Origin: Hyphomicrobium sp.
GTDB taxonomy: Bacteria > Pseudomonadota > Alphaproteobacteria > Rhizobiales > Hyphomicrobiaceae
Direction: 5' to 3'
NCBI RefSeq assembly: GCF_019753045.1
Contig: NZ_JAIELN010000006.1
Location: 124,001-188,000 of the forward strand
DNA: 64,000 bases
A program made the translations under genes and the position numbers. Shown piece by piece: positions 43,984 to 54,500 of this stretch. The notes under the pieces are model-generated. The model ran no database searches and was not told the DNA's origin. It worked only from the letters and a program-made list of their open reading frames with translations. Within the stretch, counting starts at the first letter, position 1; each line of letters starts with the position of its first letter.

Positions 43984-44859
43984 TCAGCGCCGCTCGAGAG
44001 TCAGTGTGGACCAACCCGTCAGGCGGTCGTGGCGGGCGAGCGAGAAGCCATGAGCACGATAGGTGGCGATGACCTCGGGGGCCTGAGGAATGAGAATGCC
44101 CGAGAGGACCAACGTCCCGCCGGGTATGACGGAACGGGAGATCGAGGGCGCGAGACGGATCAGGGGGCCTGCGAGGATGTTGGCGATGAAGAGGTCGAAC
44201 GGCGCGCGGGTCCGGACTTTGGGATGCGCCAGGCCATTTCCAACGACGAGCGCGATGCGGCTCGCGGCGCCGTTGAGCCGAACGTTCTCGGTCGCGACTT
44301 TCACCGATTGCGGGTCCATGTCGGCGGCGATGATTTCGGCATGGGGCAAGGCTTTCGATGCGGCGATTGCCAGCACGCCCGAGCCGCAGCCGAGGTCGAA
44401 GACCCATTGAAACGAGCGCGAACGCGTCAGCCGGTCGATGGCGAGAAGGCATCCGAGCGTCGTCGCGTGATGCGCGGTGCCGAATGCTTCACCGGCGTCG
44501 ATCAGGATCGCGTTCGGGCCGCCGGCTATGCGTCCCTTGTCGTGACTACCGTGAATCGTAAAGCGCCCGGCGTGGACCGGCGGCAGCGCGGCTTGCGAAA
44601 TCGCGACCCAGTTGAGGTCGGGGACGGTTTCGACGGTGAAAGGCGGCAATGTCCCCTGGACGAGCGGTCCGAGTTCGGCCGCGAGGTCGCGGTCGCCGGC
44701 TTCGACGTCGAAGTAGGCTTCGAGACGCCACCGGTCGAGGCCATCTTCAAAGACGGTCAATGCGTCGGGCGGCGGCTCTATCAGGTCTTGAAGCGCGTTG
44801 CCGGTCTCGTAGGCCAGGGATCGGTCGCCAAACTGCGCCGCGAATTTTTTGAATGCCAT
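43984..44859 (-). CDS. prmA: Ribosomal protein L11 methyltransferase PrmA
   Basis: A 291-residue SAM-dependent enzyme that trimethylates ribosomal protein L11. The cofactor motif FDLGCGSGVLAIAASK, DMDPQSVKVATENVRLNGA and the FDLFIANILAGPLIRLAP segment (the N-I/L-A/L motif of PrmA) are all present, as is GTAHHATTLGCL just before the SAM site. It is followed by the aminopeptidase gene in the same direction; the DUF3754 gene ends 8 bases before its start, so the three may be one leftward operon. Confidence 0.95.
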   Translation of the reverse strand: MAFKKFAAQFGDRSLAYETGNALQDLIEPPPDALTVFEDGLDRWRLEAYFDVEAGDRDLAAELGPLVQGTLPPFTVETVPDLNWVAISQAALPPVHAGRFTIHGSHDKGRIAGGPNAILIDAGEAFGTAHHATTLGCLLAIDRLTRSRSFQWVFDLGCGSGVLAIAASKALPHAEIIAADMDPQSVKVATENVRLNGAASRIALVVGNGLAHPKVRTRAPFDLFIANILAGPLIRLAPSISRSVIPGGTLVLSGILIPQAPEVIATYRAHGFSLARHDRLTGWSTLTLERR

Positions 44860-44867
44860 TTGATGTT

Positions 44868-46322
44868 TCAGTTCGAGGGTCTGCCCTCGAACTCGTAGCC
44901 TTCCGTGCTGACGGGATCGGGTAGGTGGTCAAGGAACAAGTCCCACTTGTCGTCGATATGCTTCGCCGCTTCAGCCGGGGGCAATGTGACGAAGCTGCCG
45001 TCCGGCTTTTCGACGACGATGCCGTCGCGGATCAAGCGATCGAGCGCGTCGTCGATTTCGAAATCGATTTTCACGCCGAAGGTTCGGGTCAAATAACTCT
45101 CGATCGCAAGGTCGATGGACGGCAGATCGGCGCGCGTCGACTTCTCCTTTGCGAGAACGCTATAGAGCAACATCTCTTCTTTCACATCCTCTTCGGCGCC
45201 GCGGGCTGCGATTTTCAGGATGACGCCGCGGTTGTCGGCCATGGTGTGGAAGTAGAGGTTCTGCGCCATGATGACCATGTAACGCTGCTTCTGGTTAAGG
45301 AAGCCCATGGCTTGCCGAAAGGCGATGCCGCCAATGCCGGCAAGCGCACCGATCGCCGCGATCGGATTGCTCATCAATAGAGCGACCTTGCCGGCCGCAC
45401 CGGCCGCGCCCATGCCGAGGCCGCCGCTGGCCGTCACACCGAGGCGAAGCTTGTCCATCGGCCGGAACCGGACTTCGGTGTTCGGGAAGATCATTTCGAC
45501 GTCGGTGCGTGGGATGTTCTTGAAGAGCTTTAGGTAGATATTCTTCTCATTCATGCTCTTCGGAAAATGCGCGCGGCTGCGGGTAACGTATTTCTCGGCC
45601 GCCTCGCGCGAGAGCTTCATGTCGCGCATCGCTTCTTCGATGCACGCCTCGGCCGTCTTCAACTTGAACATCAAGCAAAGCCGCTGGAAGACCGGAACGT
45701 TGAATTCTTCCTTGCGCAAAAATTTGCGAAGGCGCCGCTTTTCATATTTCCGGTTCGTCGCGCCGCGATAATAGATCGCGATCCTCTCGAAAGCTTTCAT
45801 ATCGACGAACAGGTCGAGGCCGTAGTGGCTGTCGCGGGTCAGAATAATGTCGATGTTGTTTGGATCGATGCGCTCATAATTGGCCCGCTGCAGCAGGCTT
45901 TCGACGCCCTCGAAAACACGATGCTGTAATGCCGCGCGGTCGTCGTCGGAAAAGCTGCGCGTCATCAGCAGGTCGCTATCGGGCGAGAACGCCTCGTAAG
46001 TCTGTTCGAGATCGAGCAGCAGCGCAAAGTATTGCTGCTGGCGCCAGTAATCGAGGTAGCGGAAAAAGCGCCGGGCATCGGCAGCTTGTCCTGCCGGCCA
46101 GAGCCAAGGTTTCGTCAGCCGGTCCAATAGCGCAAAACGGGTTACCGGAATGAAGCGTTCGCGTTTACGCGTGTCGTCGGGCTTCAGGATATCGATCGGC
46201 TGCCTTTCGACATCCTCGTGGAGTTCGGCGGGCTTGGCCTCGAGGTCCGCCAAGTCAGCGAGCCGTTGAAACAGGCCTTGCCTCCGGCGTAACCGGTCCT
46301 CCGCAAAGTCTGCCGATGACAT
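44868..46322 (-). CDS. DUF3754 / TMEM143-family protein
   Basis: A 484-residue protein with the DUF3754 core (FERIAIYYRGATNRKYEKRRLRKF and LYLKLFKNIPRTDVEMIFPNTEVRF), found in bacteria, plants and animal TMEM143. Two hydrophobic stretches (GVTASGGLGMGAAGAAG and the following PIAAIGALAGIGGIAF) may form a membrane hairpin in the middle. The C-terminal region is helical and resembles a winged helix (LDRLIRDGIVVEKPDGSFVTL). Function is unknown. The stop lies 8 bases before the prmA start. Confidence 0.85.
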   Translation of the reverse strand: MSSADFAEDRLRRRQGLFQRLADLADLEAKPAELHEDVERQPIDILKPDDTRKRERFIPVTRFALLDRLTKPWLWPAGQAADARRFFRYLDYWRQQQYFALLLDLEQTYEAFSPDSDLLMTRSFSDDDRAALQHRVFEGVESLLQRANYERIDPNNIDIILTRDSHYGLDLFVDMKAFERIAIYYRGATNRKYEKRRLRKFLRKEEFNVPVFQRLCLMFKLKTAEACIEEAMRDMKLSREAAEKYVTRSRAHFPKSMNEKNIYLKLFKNIPRTDVEMIFPNTEVRFRPMDKLRLGVTASGGLGMGAAGAAGKVALLMSNPIAAIGALAGIGGIAFRQAMGFLNQKQRYMVIMAQNLYFHTMADNRGVILKIAARGAEEDVKEEMLLYSVLAKEKSTRADLPSIDLAIESYLTRTFGVKIDFEIDDALDRLIRDGIVVEKPDGSFVTLPPAEAAKHIDDKWDLFLDHLPDPVSTEGYEFEGRPSN

Positions 46323-46619
46323 GCACTGACTCCCCGAACTTTTGTTTTTCGATCCAGCTTCTTACGCAATGAAGTTCATAGCGAGTCGCTGAAGTTGATG
46401 TCGAGCGTTGCAGCTCTTCATCGCGGAAAGATGACGAGCATTTCCCGGGGAGCGGTGCTCAATAGCCGCCCCTCTGCCAGTTGATTATACATCGCTAAGT
46501 TCCCTCGGGTCCTCAATTTTTCGGTTCATAACTTTCATTTTCGCCTTAGTAGAACCGATCTTTGGCTAGGATCATGCACAACTGGAATTAGAGGGGATTT
46601 CGTTTCAGGGGCGCACGTT

Positions 46620-47906
46620 ATGGGGGCTTTGCGTATTTTGGCCTCGGGCCTTGCGGTTTGCATGGTCCTTGGGAGCGGTGGCGTCGTCGCCGCCGACGAA
46701 CTCGTTCTACCTTATAGTTGCACGATGGACGGAGGCGTGCCTCGCCTCTCGCCCTCGGAAGAGAATACCTATCGCATCATCGGTCCCCGCGAGGACCTCG
46801 CTTTCCCGTCATGCTCAGGCTCGGCCGCGTGGACGTGCGAAACGATGATGATCTACAAATTTTCGATCAATTGCGGCGGGCAGCGTGTGGCCTGGTCGAG
46901 GGTCGCCGCGTCAGCTCGGGCGTTGGGCGTTCATTTGCCCGAGCGACTCCCGGCCGGTTACGCTCCCGTGAGCAAGCTGAGGGGCCGTTTTGTATTCCCA
47001 GGATTCGCGCATACCACGATGCTACCGCAGGTCGCGTCGCAAACTCTTGCAGCCGACGCGGTCATCTTGCCAGCCGCTCTTCGCTCAGAACGGGAGCCTG
47101 CGGCGACGCAATGGGTCACCGTCGTTGATCCGGAAGCTGCACCGGCCGCATCGCCAAGCTCGGGGAATGCCCTGAAAGTTGCGGGCGTTGTCTCCACACT
47201 GCTCGCCTCGCTGATGGCGGCCTGTCTGGTTTTCGTTCGCCGGCGGCAACTCGCGTCGTTCGAGTTTCTGCAATTTGCGGCAGGGGATGGATCGCTGCCG
47301 GCACGCGTTTGGGAGTTTGTGGCGGCCCCATTCGTTCGCGGAGCGGCCGCTTTCCGCAAGAGCTATAAAAGCTATGAAGCCGCGTCGGCCGACTATGGCG
47401 AGGATGGCGAAGATTCCAATCCGCTCGCTCAGCTGCATGTTCGATTGCATGAAACCGAGCTTCTTGTTGCGGGGCTTCCCAGAGATCTTTTGTTGCGTGA
47501 TGTGCTCGCGTCCGAACTCGACAGCTTGTACGACCGCGCGTCTGAACTCGGTCGCCGCATCACGCAGATCGGACCGGAGAAGTTGCGATCAGCTTTCCGC
47601 GCGATTACTCGGGATCTCGACCGCATCACGCGCATTGCGCAAGGCGCAGCTCCCGCGCCGCAGGACGAACGTGCCGCTTCCCATGAGCCCGATGCACCGT
47701 CGACGATTTTTGAGGCTTACAGAATTCTCGGGCTCAATCCCGATGCGCCGGATGCTGCGGTGAAGAAAATCGTGGATGCGTTGCGGATGTCCTGGCACCC
47801 GGACCATGCGCGCGACGAGGCTGATCGCCGCTATCGCGAACAGCGGATCAAGCAGATCAATGCTGCGTGGGATTTATTGAAAGTCCGAACGGCGGCGGCA
47901 GCTTGA
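46620..47906 (+). CDS. Membrane-anchored J-domain protein with periplasmic Cys domain
   Basis: A 428-residue protein with an unusual layout. Residues 1-25 are a signal peptide; 26-185 are periplasmic and hold four cysteines (34, 65, 73, 85) in YSCTMDGG...SCSG...TCETM...NCGGQ; 186-206 is a membrane helix (VAGVVSTLLASLMAACLVFV) followed by RRRQ; the cytoplasmic part has a helical bundle-like region (about 268-345) and a C-terminal J domain (about 363-423) with HPD at 393-395. The J domain should recruit and stimulate DnaK, so the protein could link a periplasmic signal to the chaperone. No relatives with known function come to mind. Confidence 0.82.
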   Translation: MGALRILASGLAVCMVLGSGGVVAADELVLPYSCTMDGGVPRLSPSEENTYRIIGPREDLAFPSCSGSAAWTCETMMIYKFSINCGGQRVAWSRVAASARALGVHLPERLPAGYAPVSKLRGRFVFPGFAHTTMLPQVASQTLAADAVILPAALRSEREPAATQWVTVVDPEAAPAASPSSGNALKVAGVVSTLLASLMAACLVFVRRRQLASFEFLQFAAGDGSLPARVWEFVAAPFVRGAAAFRKSYKSYEAASADYGEDGEDSNPLAQLHVRLHETELLVAGLPRDLLLRDVLASELDSLYDRASELGRRITQIGPEKLRSAFRAITRDLDRITRIAQGAAPAPQDERAASHEPDAPSTIFEAYRILGLNPDAPDAAVKKIVDALRMSWHPDHARDEADRRYREQRIKQINAAWDLLKVRTAAAA

Positions 47907-47925
47907 GCCGTATTCTCAAAATAAC

Positions 47926-47955
47926 AACGGCACCGCTCGAGAGCGATGCCGTTGC
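47926..47955. terminator. Bidirectional terminator
   Basis: CAACGGCA pairs with TGCCGTTG around an inner CGCT/AGCG stem. It follows the J-domain gene by 19 bases on the plus strand. On the minus strand it is followed by TTATTTTGAG and would end the 65-residue gene at 47983. Confidence 0.75.
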
Positions 47956-47982
47956 GAGTCCGAATGCGTTTTTCTCTCAATT

Positions 47983-48180
47983 TCAAGATGAGTAGCGATG
48001 GGCGACCGGAAGGTTTCGAATTTCCTCCTCGGTCAGCGGTGGTGTGTCAGTCAGCAGGTAATTCCTGCGATTCGCCCGGCTCAAATCACGCTGCGCACCA
48101 ATCCGCCGCGACGGAACATCCCCGTCCTGTCCGCGCACGACGCCTATCTTACCCCTTAATGGAAAGCGGTAAGTGCTCAT
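47983..48180 (-). CDS. Small hypothetical protein of 65 aa
   Basis: Starting at 48180, with a strong Shine-Dalgarno sequence AAGGAG 7 bases before the ATG, this frame gives a basic 65-residue protein (MSTYRFPLRGKIGVVRG ... TDTPPLTEEEIRNLPVAHRYSS). The frame is open further upstream and the extra peptide also looks protein-like, so the true gene may be longer or be the remnant of a larger one. I do not recognise a family. It shares a terminator with the convergent J-domain gene. Confidence 0.55.
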   Translation of the reverse strand: MSTYRFPLRGKIGVVRGQDGDVPSRRIGAQRDLSRANRRNYLLTDTPPLTEEEIRNLPVAHRYSS

Positions 48181-48447
48181 TGGATAGCTCCTTTCAAGGA
48201 CTCTACCCTCCCAAACGAACGTCCCCCGTTTCGGTTTCATGTCCCCGCAAATTTTCTTGTAGATCAGGGACTTGAACGCAAGACACGCCCGATCATCGCC
48301 GGCATGCCAGCGACGTAAACGACTGCTCTAGCTGATGAACCCCCACGCTCAACGAGCTGGGGATAACATGTTGTACAATTGCGGCAATACCAAGAAATTT
48401 CGCGGCAAGAATTGGACACGGTTCGAGCATTAGGTTTCGCAGAACTG

Positions 48448-50901
48448 TCATATCAGGTCAACGAAACTTGCGACGACACGCTTTATCTCGCCGTCGTCGA
48501 ACTCGATCGTCAGCTTATTACCATCGACGTTAGTTACGGTTCCGTCGCCGAATTTTTCGTGGCGGACGCGCGATCCGGTTTTGAACGAAGGCGCGTTGGC
48601 GGTGGAAGCTGCAACAAGTTCTCCCTCAAGCGTCAGCGGTCCTCGCGATCTCTTTTTCTTGTCCTGCTTGCTACCGCTACTCCAGGACTGCTGAGCGCGC
48701 TGCCATCCCGGGGTATTGTAAGTCGATCTGAAGGGTTCGGATGAGCCCGGGCGATCGAAACGGCTTTGGCCGAAGCCTCCGCCATAACCGAACGGGTCCG
48801 GCCTGCCGCCGAATGGCGTCTCGCTTTCGACAACCTCGACAGTCGCCACGGGAAGTTCGTCGACGAAGCGGGAAGGGAGTGCCGACTGATAAAGGCCGTG
48901 CGTTCGACGGTTCTGGGCGAACGAAATCTTCGCAAGGCGTTTCGCGCGGGTGATGCCGACATAGGCGAGCCGCCGCTCTTCCTCGAGTCCGGCTTTGCCG
49001 CTTTCGTCCATCGAGCGCTGATGGGGGAACAAACCTTCCTCCCAGCCCGGCAGGAAGACGATGCCGAATTCCAATCCTTTGGCGCCGTGCAGCGTCATCA
49101 ACGAAACCCGATCGCCATCGCTCCCTTGTTCGGCGTCCATGACGAGGGAGACGTGCTCGAGGAAGCCTTGCAACGAGTCGAAGTCGTGCATGAAGCGCAC
49201 GAGTTCCTTGAGGTTTTCGAGGCGCGACTGGGATTGAGGACTCTTATCCGCCTGCCACATTGCCGTGTAGCCGGACTCATCGAGGATCTGTTCGGCGAGA
49301 TCGGTATGGCGCATGTGTTCCAAGTTGGCGCGCCAGCGTTCGAATGACTGCGTGAGATCGAACAACGATTTTCGCGCGCGAGGCGTCAGCTCATCCGTTT
49401 CGACGATCTCTCGCGCGGCCTGATAGAGAGGAATGGCCCGGGCGCGCGCCAGCTCGTGGACGCGCTTGACCGTCGTGTCGCCAAGGGCACGCTTCGGCAC
49501 GTTGACGATGCGCTCGAATTTGAGATCGTTCGCTGGGTTGGCGACGACATCGAGGTAGGCAATCGCGTCCTTGATTTCCTGGCGCTCGTAAAAGCGCGGG
49601 CCGCCGATGACGCGGTAGGGAAGACCGAGCGTGATGAAGCGGTCTTCGATGGCGCGCATCTGGGAGGATGCCCGCACCAGAACGGCCATATCGTTCAGCC
49701 GCTCGTTCTTGCGCTGCAATCTCTCTATCGACTCGCCGATGGCGCGGGCTTCGGCCTCGTCGTCCCAGAAATTCGCGACGGTGACTTTTGATCCGGCGGC
49801 GCCGTCCGTGAACAGGGTCTTGCCGAGCCTGCCGTCGTTCTTGGCAATGAGCCCGGAAGCGGCGGCGAGGATGTTTGCCGTCGAGCGATAGTTGCGCTCA
49901 AGGCGGATGACCTTGGCTCCGGGGAAATCCTTTTCGAAGCGGAGGATGTTGTCGACCTCGGCACCACGCCAGCCATAAATCGACTGATCGTCGTCGCCGA
50001 CGCAGCAGATGTTTGGCGATCCCTTGGCCAGGAGCCGCAGCCACAGATATTGGGCGACGTTGGTGTCCTGGTATTCGTCAACGAGGATATAGCGGAAGCG
50101 GCGATGATAATCGGCGAGGACGTCGGGGTGATCGCGGAATAACCGGATACATTCGAGCAGCAGATCGCCGAAATCGCAGGCGTTGAGGTCCTTCAGCCGC
50201 GCCTGATAGGCCGCGTACAGGAGCGCGCCCTTGCCGGCGGCGAAATTGTAGGCTTCGCCTTCGGGAACTTTATCCGGGGTGAGGCCGCGATTTTTCCAGC
50301 CGTCGATCTGGTTTGCGAGTTGACGCGCGGGCCAGCGGTCTTTGTCCACGCCGTTGGCTTCGAGGACCTGCTTCAGCAGGCGCACCTGATCATCGTCGTC
50401 GAGAATCGTGAAGCCAGGCTTCAGGCCGACAAGCTCGACATGGCGGCGCAGGATTTTGACGCCGATGGAATGGAACGTGCCGAGCCACTGCATGCCTTCG
50501 AGCGTGCCGCCGATCAGCGTGCCAATCCGTTCGCGCATTTCGCGGGCGGCTTTGTTCGTGAACGTCACAGCGAGAATTTGTGACGGGTAGGCGCGGCCGG
50601 TCGCCAGGATATGGGCGATGCGCGTCGTCAGAACCCGTGTTTTTCCGGTGCCGGCGCCAGCGAGCACCAGCAGCGGTCCTTCCGTCGTTTCGACGGCGTC
50701 ACGCTGTTCGGGATTGAGGCCATCGAGATACGTCGGCTGGCCGCGCGCCGCCGCGACCGCACGCGCCGAAATCGACGGGCTGTTCTTGTCGTCGTGGCGC
50801 GGAGCTTTGGGCGCGGGCGCCTCGGGGAGATCGAACGGCGGATCGTCGTCGTGCGGCAAATCTCCGCTTCCGGCGGCGTTCGGCTTCTGAATTGAGGTCA
50901 T
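48448..50901 (-). CDS. UvrD/PcrA-type DNA helicase
   Basis: An 817-residue superfamily 1A 3'-to-5' helicase for repair and replication-fork processing. Motifs in order are the Q region (LNPEQRDAVE), Walker A AGAGTGKTRVL, TFTNKAAREMRERI, Walker B VDEYQDTN, QSIYGWRGA, LERNYRSTANIL, LMTLHGAKGLEF and the final arginine segment RRLAYVGITRAK. The C-terminal RVRHEKFGDGTVTNVDGNKLTIEFDDG is the Tudor-like RNA-polymerase-binding region of UvrD/PcrA. The first 55 residues are an acidic unconserved tail; ATG 50901 is preferred to 50991. Confidence 0.95.
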   Translation of the reverse strand: MTSIQKPNAAGSGDLPHDDDPPFDLPEAPAPKAPRHDDKNSPSISARAVAAARGQPTYLDGLNPEQRDAVETTEGPLLVLAGAGTGKTRVLTTRIAHILATGRAYPSQILAVTFTNKAAREMRERIGTLIGGTLEGMQWLGTFHSIGVKILRRHVELVGLKPGFTILDDDDQVRLLKQVLEANGVDKDRWPARQLANQIDGWKNRGLTPDKVPEGEAYNFAAGKGALLYAAYQARLKDLNACDFGDLLLECIRLFRDHPDVLADYHRRFRYILVDEYQDTNVAQYLWLRLLAKGSPNICCVGDDDQSIYGWRGAEVDNILRFEKDFPGAKVIRLERNYRSTANILAAASGLIAKNDGRLGKTLFTDGAAGSKVTVANFWDDEAEARAIGESIERLQRKNERLNDMAVLVRASSQMRAIEDRFITLGLPYRVIGGPRFYERQEIKDAIAYLDVVANPANDLKFERIVNVPKRALGDTTVKRVHELARARAIPLYQAAREIVETDELTPRARKSLFDLTQSFERWRANLEHMRHTDLAEQILDESGYTAMWQADKSPQSQSRLENLKELVRFMHDFDSLQGFLEHVSLVMDAEQGSDGDRVSLMTLHGAKGLEFGIVFLPGWEEGLFPHQRSMDESGKAGLEEERRLAYVGITRAKRLAKISFAQNRRTHGLYQSALPSRFVDELPVATVEVVESETPFGGRPDPFGYGGGFGQSRFDRPGSSEPFRSTYNTPGWQRAQQSWSSGSKQDKKKRSRGPLTLEGELVAASTANAPSFKTGSRVRHEKFGDGTVTNVDGNKLTIEFDDGEIKRVVASFVDLI

Positions 50902-51538
50902 GGCACTCAGGTAAACCACCGAGGCTGATCGTACAACCGGCGCGGCGCGGCGCCGCGGCTTCGCCAACAGCGTTGCGGCAGCGATCCACAACTATTCAAG
51001 TGTTTGGAAAGCCGAACATTTCGGGGCGAGCGACGCGCACGGGTTTCCGGCATTGGGACGCCTTTCCGGGGAAAGGCGCGCGGGCGCTTTTGTCCATCGC
51101 AGCATAAATCCGACCTCGTTTGTGTGGCGATTGAGAATTCGGATTCCGGAATTGCTTTTCTTGAGTTTGGGAAAGGGGTGCTTCGGGAATTGGCCTCAGC
51201 GCCGGGGTTTCCAGATCGCGTTTGAGGTTCTTGCGTTCTGGATGCAGGTGTCGTGCGAGTTGCGTCGACTGCTCAAAACGACAGCTTATCGCTTCGCGTT
51301 TCTCGTGAGCCACTCGGTACATCCGCTAGAATCTCTAACGCATTTACAAGACATGTAAGCTTATGATCTAAGAACGCGAATTCGATTTGTCGTAACACTG
51401 CTGCACGCTTGTTGGAATTGAGCCAAATTTCGGGTTCAGAGTGAACTTCCGCCGTGCAATACAGGTGTACAAGGCAGGACGTTATTTCGATGTCCGCCAG
51501 TATGCGTTGCGTTTCGGGCGCGGCTCAAAGAGACGTTC
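50902..51538. other. Intergenic region between helicase and AsmA genes
   Basis: A divergent intergenic stretch of about 640 bases with no gene I can support; short plus-strand frames look random. A hairpin GCCTTTC/GAAAGGC (51060-51077), followed ten bases later by TTTTG, could end a short transcript from either strand. Promoters of both flanking genes must lie here, but I see no confident boxes. Confidence 0.4.
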
Positions 51539-54500
51539 ATGAACAACGGGCTATTATACTTTGGCGGCCTCCTCGTCGTTGTTCTTGCGGCGCTTTTCGC
51601 CGTCCCCAATTTCGTCGACTGGAACGGTTACCGCGGTGTTTTCGAGGAAGAAGCATCAAAAGTGCTCGGCCGTGACGTCCGCGTCGGCGGATCGGTGAAC
51701 CTGAAGCTCCTTCCGGTTCCCTACGTTCGCTTCGAAAAAGTCCGTATCGCCAACTTGACCGGTCAGACGGGTGAGCCATTCGTCCGTGCCGAGAGCTTTA
51801 CGATGTGGCTTTCGGGTCCGGCAATCCTTCGCGGTGTTTTGGAAGCCAGCCAGATCGAGCTCGACAAGCCGGTTCTGACGCTCGCCGTCGATGATGCCGG
51901 TGGCGGGAATTGGACCAATATCGAGCTAAAGGCCGGCGATATGCCGTTCGTGCCGCATGACGTTGCGCTCCGGTCGGTTCGGCTCACCGACGGTGCCGTT
52001 GCCATCTACAATGCGGCGGCGGAGCGCGTCGCCCTTCTCGATGGCATCGACGGTGAGCTGTCTGCCGATGGTCTCAAGGGTCCGTTTCGCTTCAAGGGCT
52101 CAGTGTCGTGGGCTGGGTCCGCCCATGATGTGAAATTCGCGACCGATATTCCGACCGCAGACGGCGCGTTCGCGCTCAAGGTTTCGGCGCGGGGAGATGA
52201 CTCGCCGACCGTCTACATGCTGGACGGGCGCGTTTCCGATCTGAGCAACAAGCCGACATTCAAAGGCCGGTGGACGGGGAAGATCGCAATTCCTGGCAGC
52301 GAAACGACCACACCGCCTGGAAAGGCTCCGCCGCTGCTCGATCTCGCATCGGACGTGACGGCCGATCCGCTCGGCGCGAAATTTGAGAAGCTCGCACTTT
52401 CGCTCGACGACACTGCCGCCCCGCAGACGATCACGGGATCGGCTGTTGCGACTTGGACAGCATCGCCCCGGCTTGATATTTCGCTGCAATCGAAATGGCT
52501 CGACATCGACAGGCTTGCGGGCGCTGGGCAGGGAAGCGCGTCCTTCGAGAAGCTCAAGCAACTTGCCGGCGGATTGATGCAATCCGTTGCCGGTGACAGT
52601 ACCGCGACGGCGAAGATCAGCCTCGATCAGGTGAAGGTCGGCGGCGAAAACGCGGGTGGCCTGTCGATCGATGCGGTTCGGCAAGGCAATGTTACGCATC
52701 TCAAAACGTTCAAGGTGAGCCTGCCCGGCGGGTCGCGGCTCGATCTCGCGGGCGATCTCAAGAACAACGCGGGCAAGTTCAGCTTCGCCGGAAATGCGTT
52801 CATCGGCGGAAGCAGTTTCGGGCGATTGAAAGCGTGGGCGGAGAAATCCGGGGTTCCGATCGATTTCAATGCCGATGGCTCTTATTCGGCCGCTGGCAAG
52901 CTCGAAGTCGACGATACGCATTTCGCGCTGACGGATGCCTCCGGCGATCTGTCGGGGCGGGCGCTCGCAGGCGAACTCAAGATCTTGCGCGGAGACCGGC
53001 AGCAAACGGATTTGACGTTGCAGGCCGCAGATCTCGATACGCGTGAAGTTTTCCCGAAAATCGCAGCCGCTCTCGGCAGCGAATTCCGGCGGTCGCTCGG
53101 TCTTCGGAAAGTTGAGGGCGCCGAAGATCCCCGCGCCGTGTTGCCGGGCGACGTGCGGCTGCGCCTGATCGCGGCCCGGTTGACGGATGGAGACACGACC
53201 TATCGGGACGTCGACGTCTCGTTCACGATCGAAAATCGCGACATCAAGCTGCCGGTCGCGAGGCTCACCACGCAAAGCGGGCTTTCAATCGAACTCGAGG
53301 GACGCGTCGAGACGCGCGATAGCGGGCCTGCCGGCACGTTCGCATTCGATCTCACCGGCGCGACGCCAGAGTCGATGCATGATCTCGTCAGCAAAGCCGG
53401 GCTTGTCGCGGTGCTCGGCGAGGAGCGCTTCAAAGGCCTGAAGGACGGCAAAATCGCCGGGCTGATCCGGCTTGGTCTCAGGGCGCCCGGGGCGACGGAT
53501 GTCACATTCGACGGAACGTTGAACGGAGCCCATCTCAACGGGACCGCGGAATTCGATGGCGGTCTCGCGGGCTGGCGCTTGCGGCCAAGCCGCGTGCGAA
53601 CGGCGCTCGATGCGCCCTCTTTATCGTCGCTCCTGACGATGCTGGGACGCGCGCCGGTGAGCGAGGGACAAGGGGCACAACCGGCTCGCGCGTCGATTGT
53701 CACTGTCGGGACCATCGGCTCAGACGCGGACGTTCGCGCCGACGTTTCGTCTTCCGATTTCAATGTGAGTTTCAACGGGCATTCGCAATGGCCCGACAAT
53801 GCGAATTTGGCACTTAGCGGAACGCTGGATTTCAAGGCGGCGCAGTTCACCGATGCGTTGGCAGCTGCGGGCGTTTCGCTGCCGAGCGGCGCCGAAAATG
53901 TGGCGGCGCGTGGTTCGCTCGAGATTGGCCGCACAGGGCCCGATTGGACGATTGCAACACGTGGCTTCTCTGTCGGCACGTCGACGCTTGCGGGTAATGT
54001 GACCGTGAAGCCCGATGCGGACGCGATGCGGATCGACGGTAAGCTCGAGACAGATCGCGTCGCGTTTCAGAGCCTGCTTGCAGCGGTGACCGATGCTCGG
54101 CCGGCTCCGCCTGCTTCGACCCCGACCGATGCGGCAGACGATGCTGCCGCTGACGCGCAGCCGATATGGCCCGAAGGATTGTTCAATTTCGCGGCGCTGG
54201 GCAACACGAACGGGACGCTGAATGTTGCCTTCAAATCTCTTGAGCTGAGCGGCGGTCTCGCGGCGCACGACGGCCGGATGACACTCACGCTCGCTCCCGG
54301 AAAGCTTATGCTGAGCGATCTCAGCGCAGTGGCTGCGGGCGGAAAGTTGAGCGGGAGCGTTGGTCTCGAGAAGGTGTCGAACGGTGTTGCTTTCACTTCG
54401 GCGCTGAAGCTCGATCAGGCGAAGCTCGCGACCGTCAGCGCGGCCGGGAAAGGCACGGCGACGATCGATCTCCATGCGGAAGCACGAGCGCAAAGTCCGG

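Noticed and set aside
48250-48345. tRNA-like sequence on the minus strand (AGCTAGAGCAG and GTTCAAGTCC segments)
   Set aside because: The arms do not pair: no acceptor stem, T stem or anticodon stem forms, and the stretch reads better as a coding-like frame.
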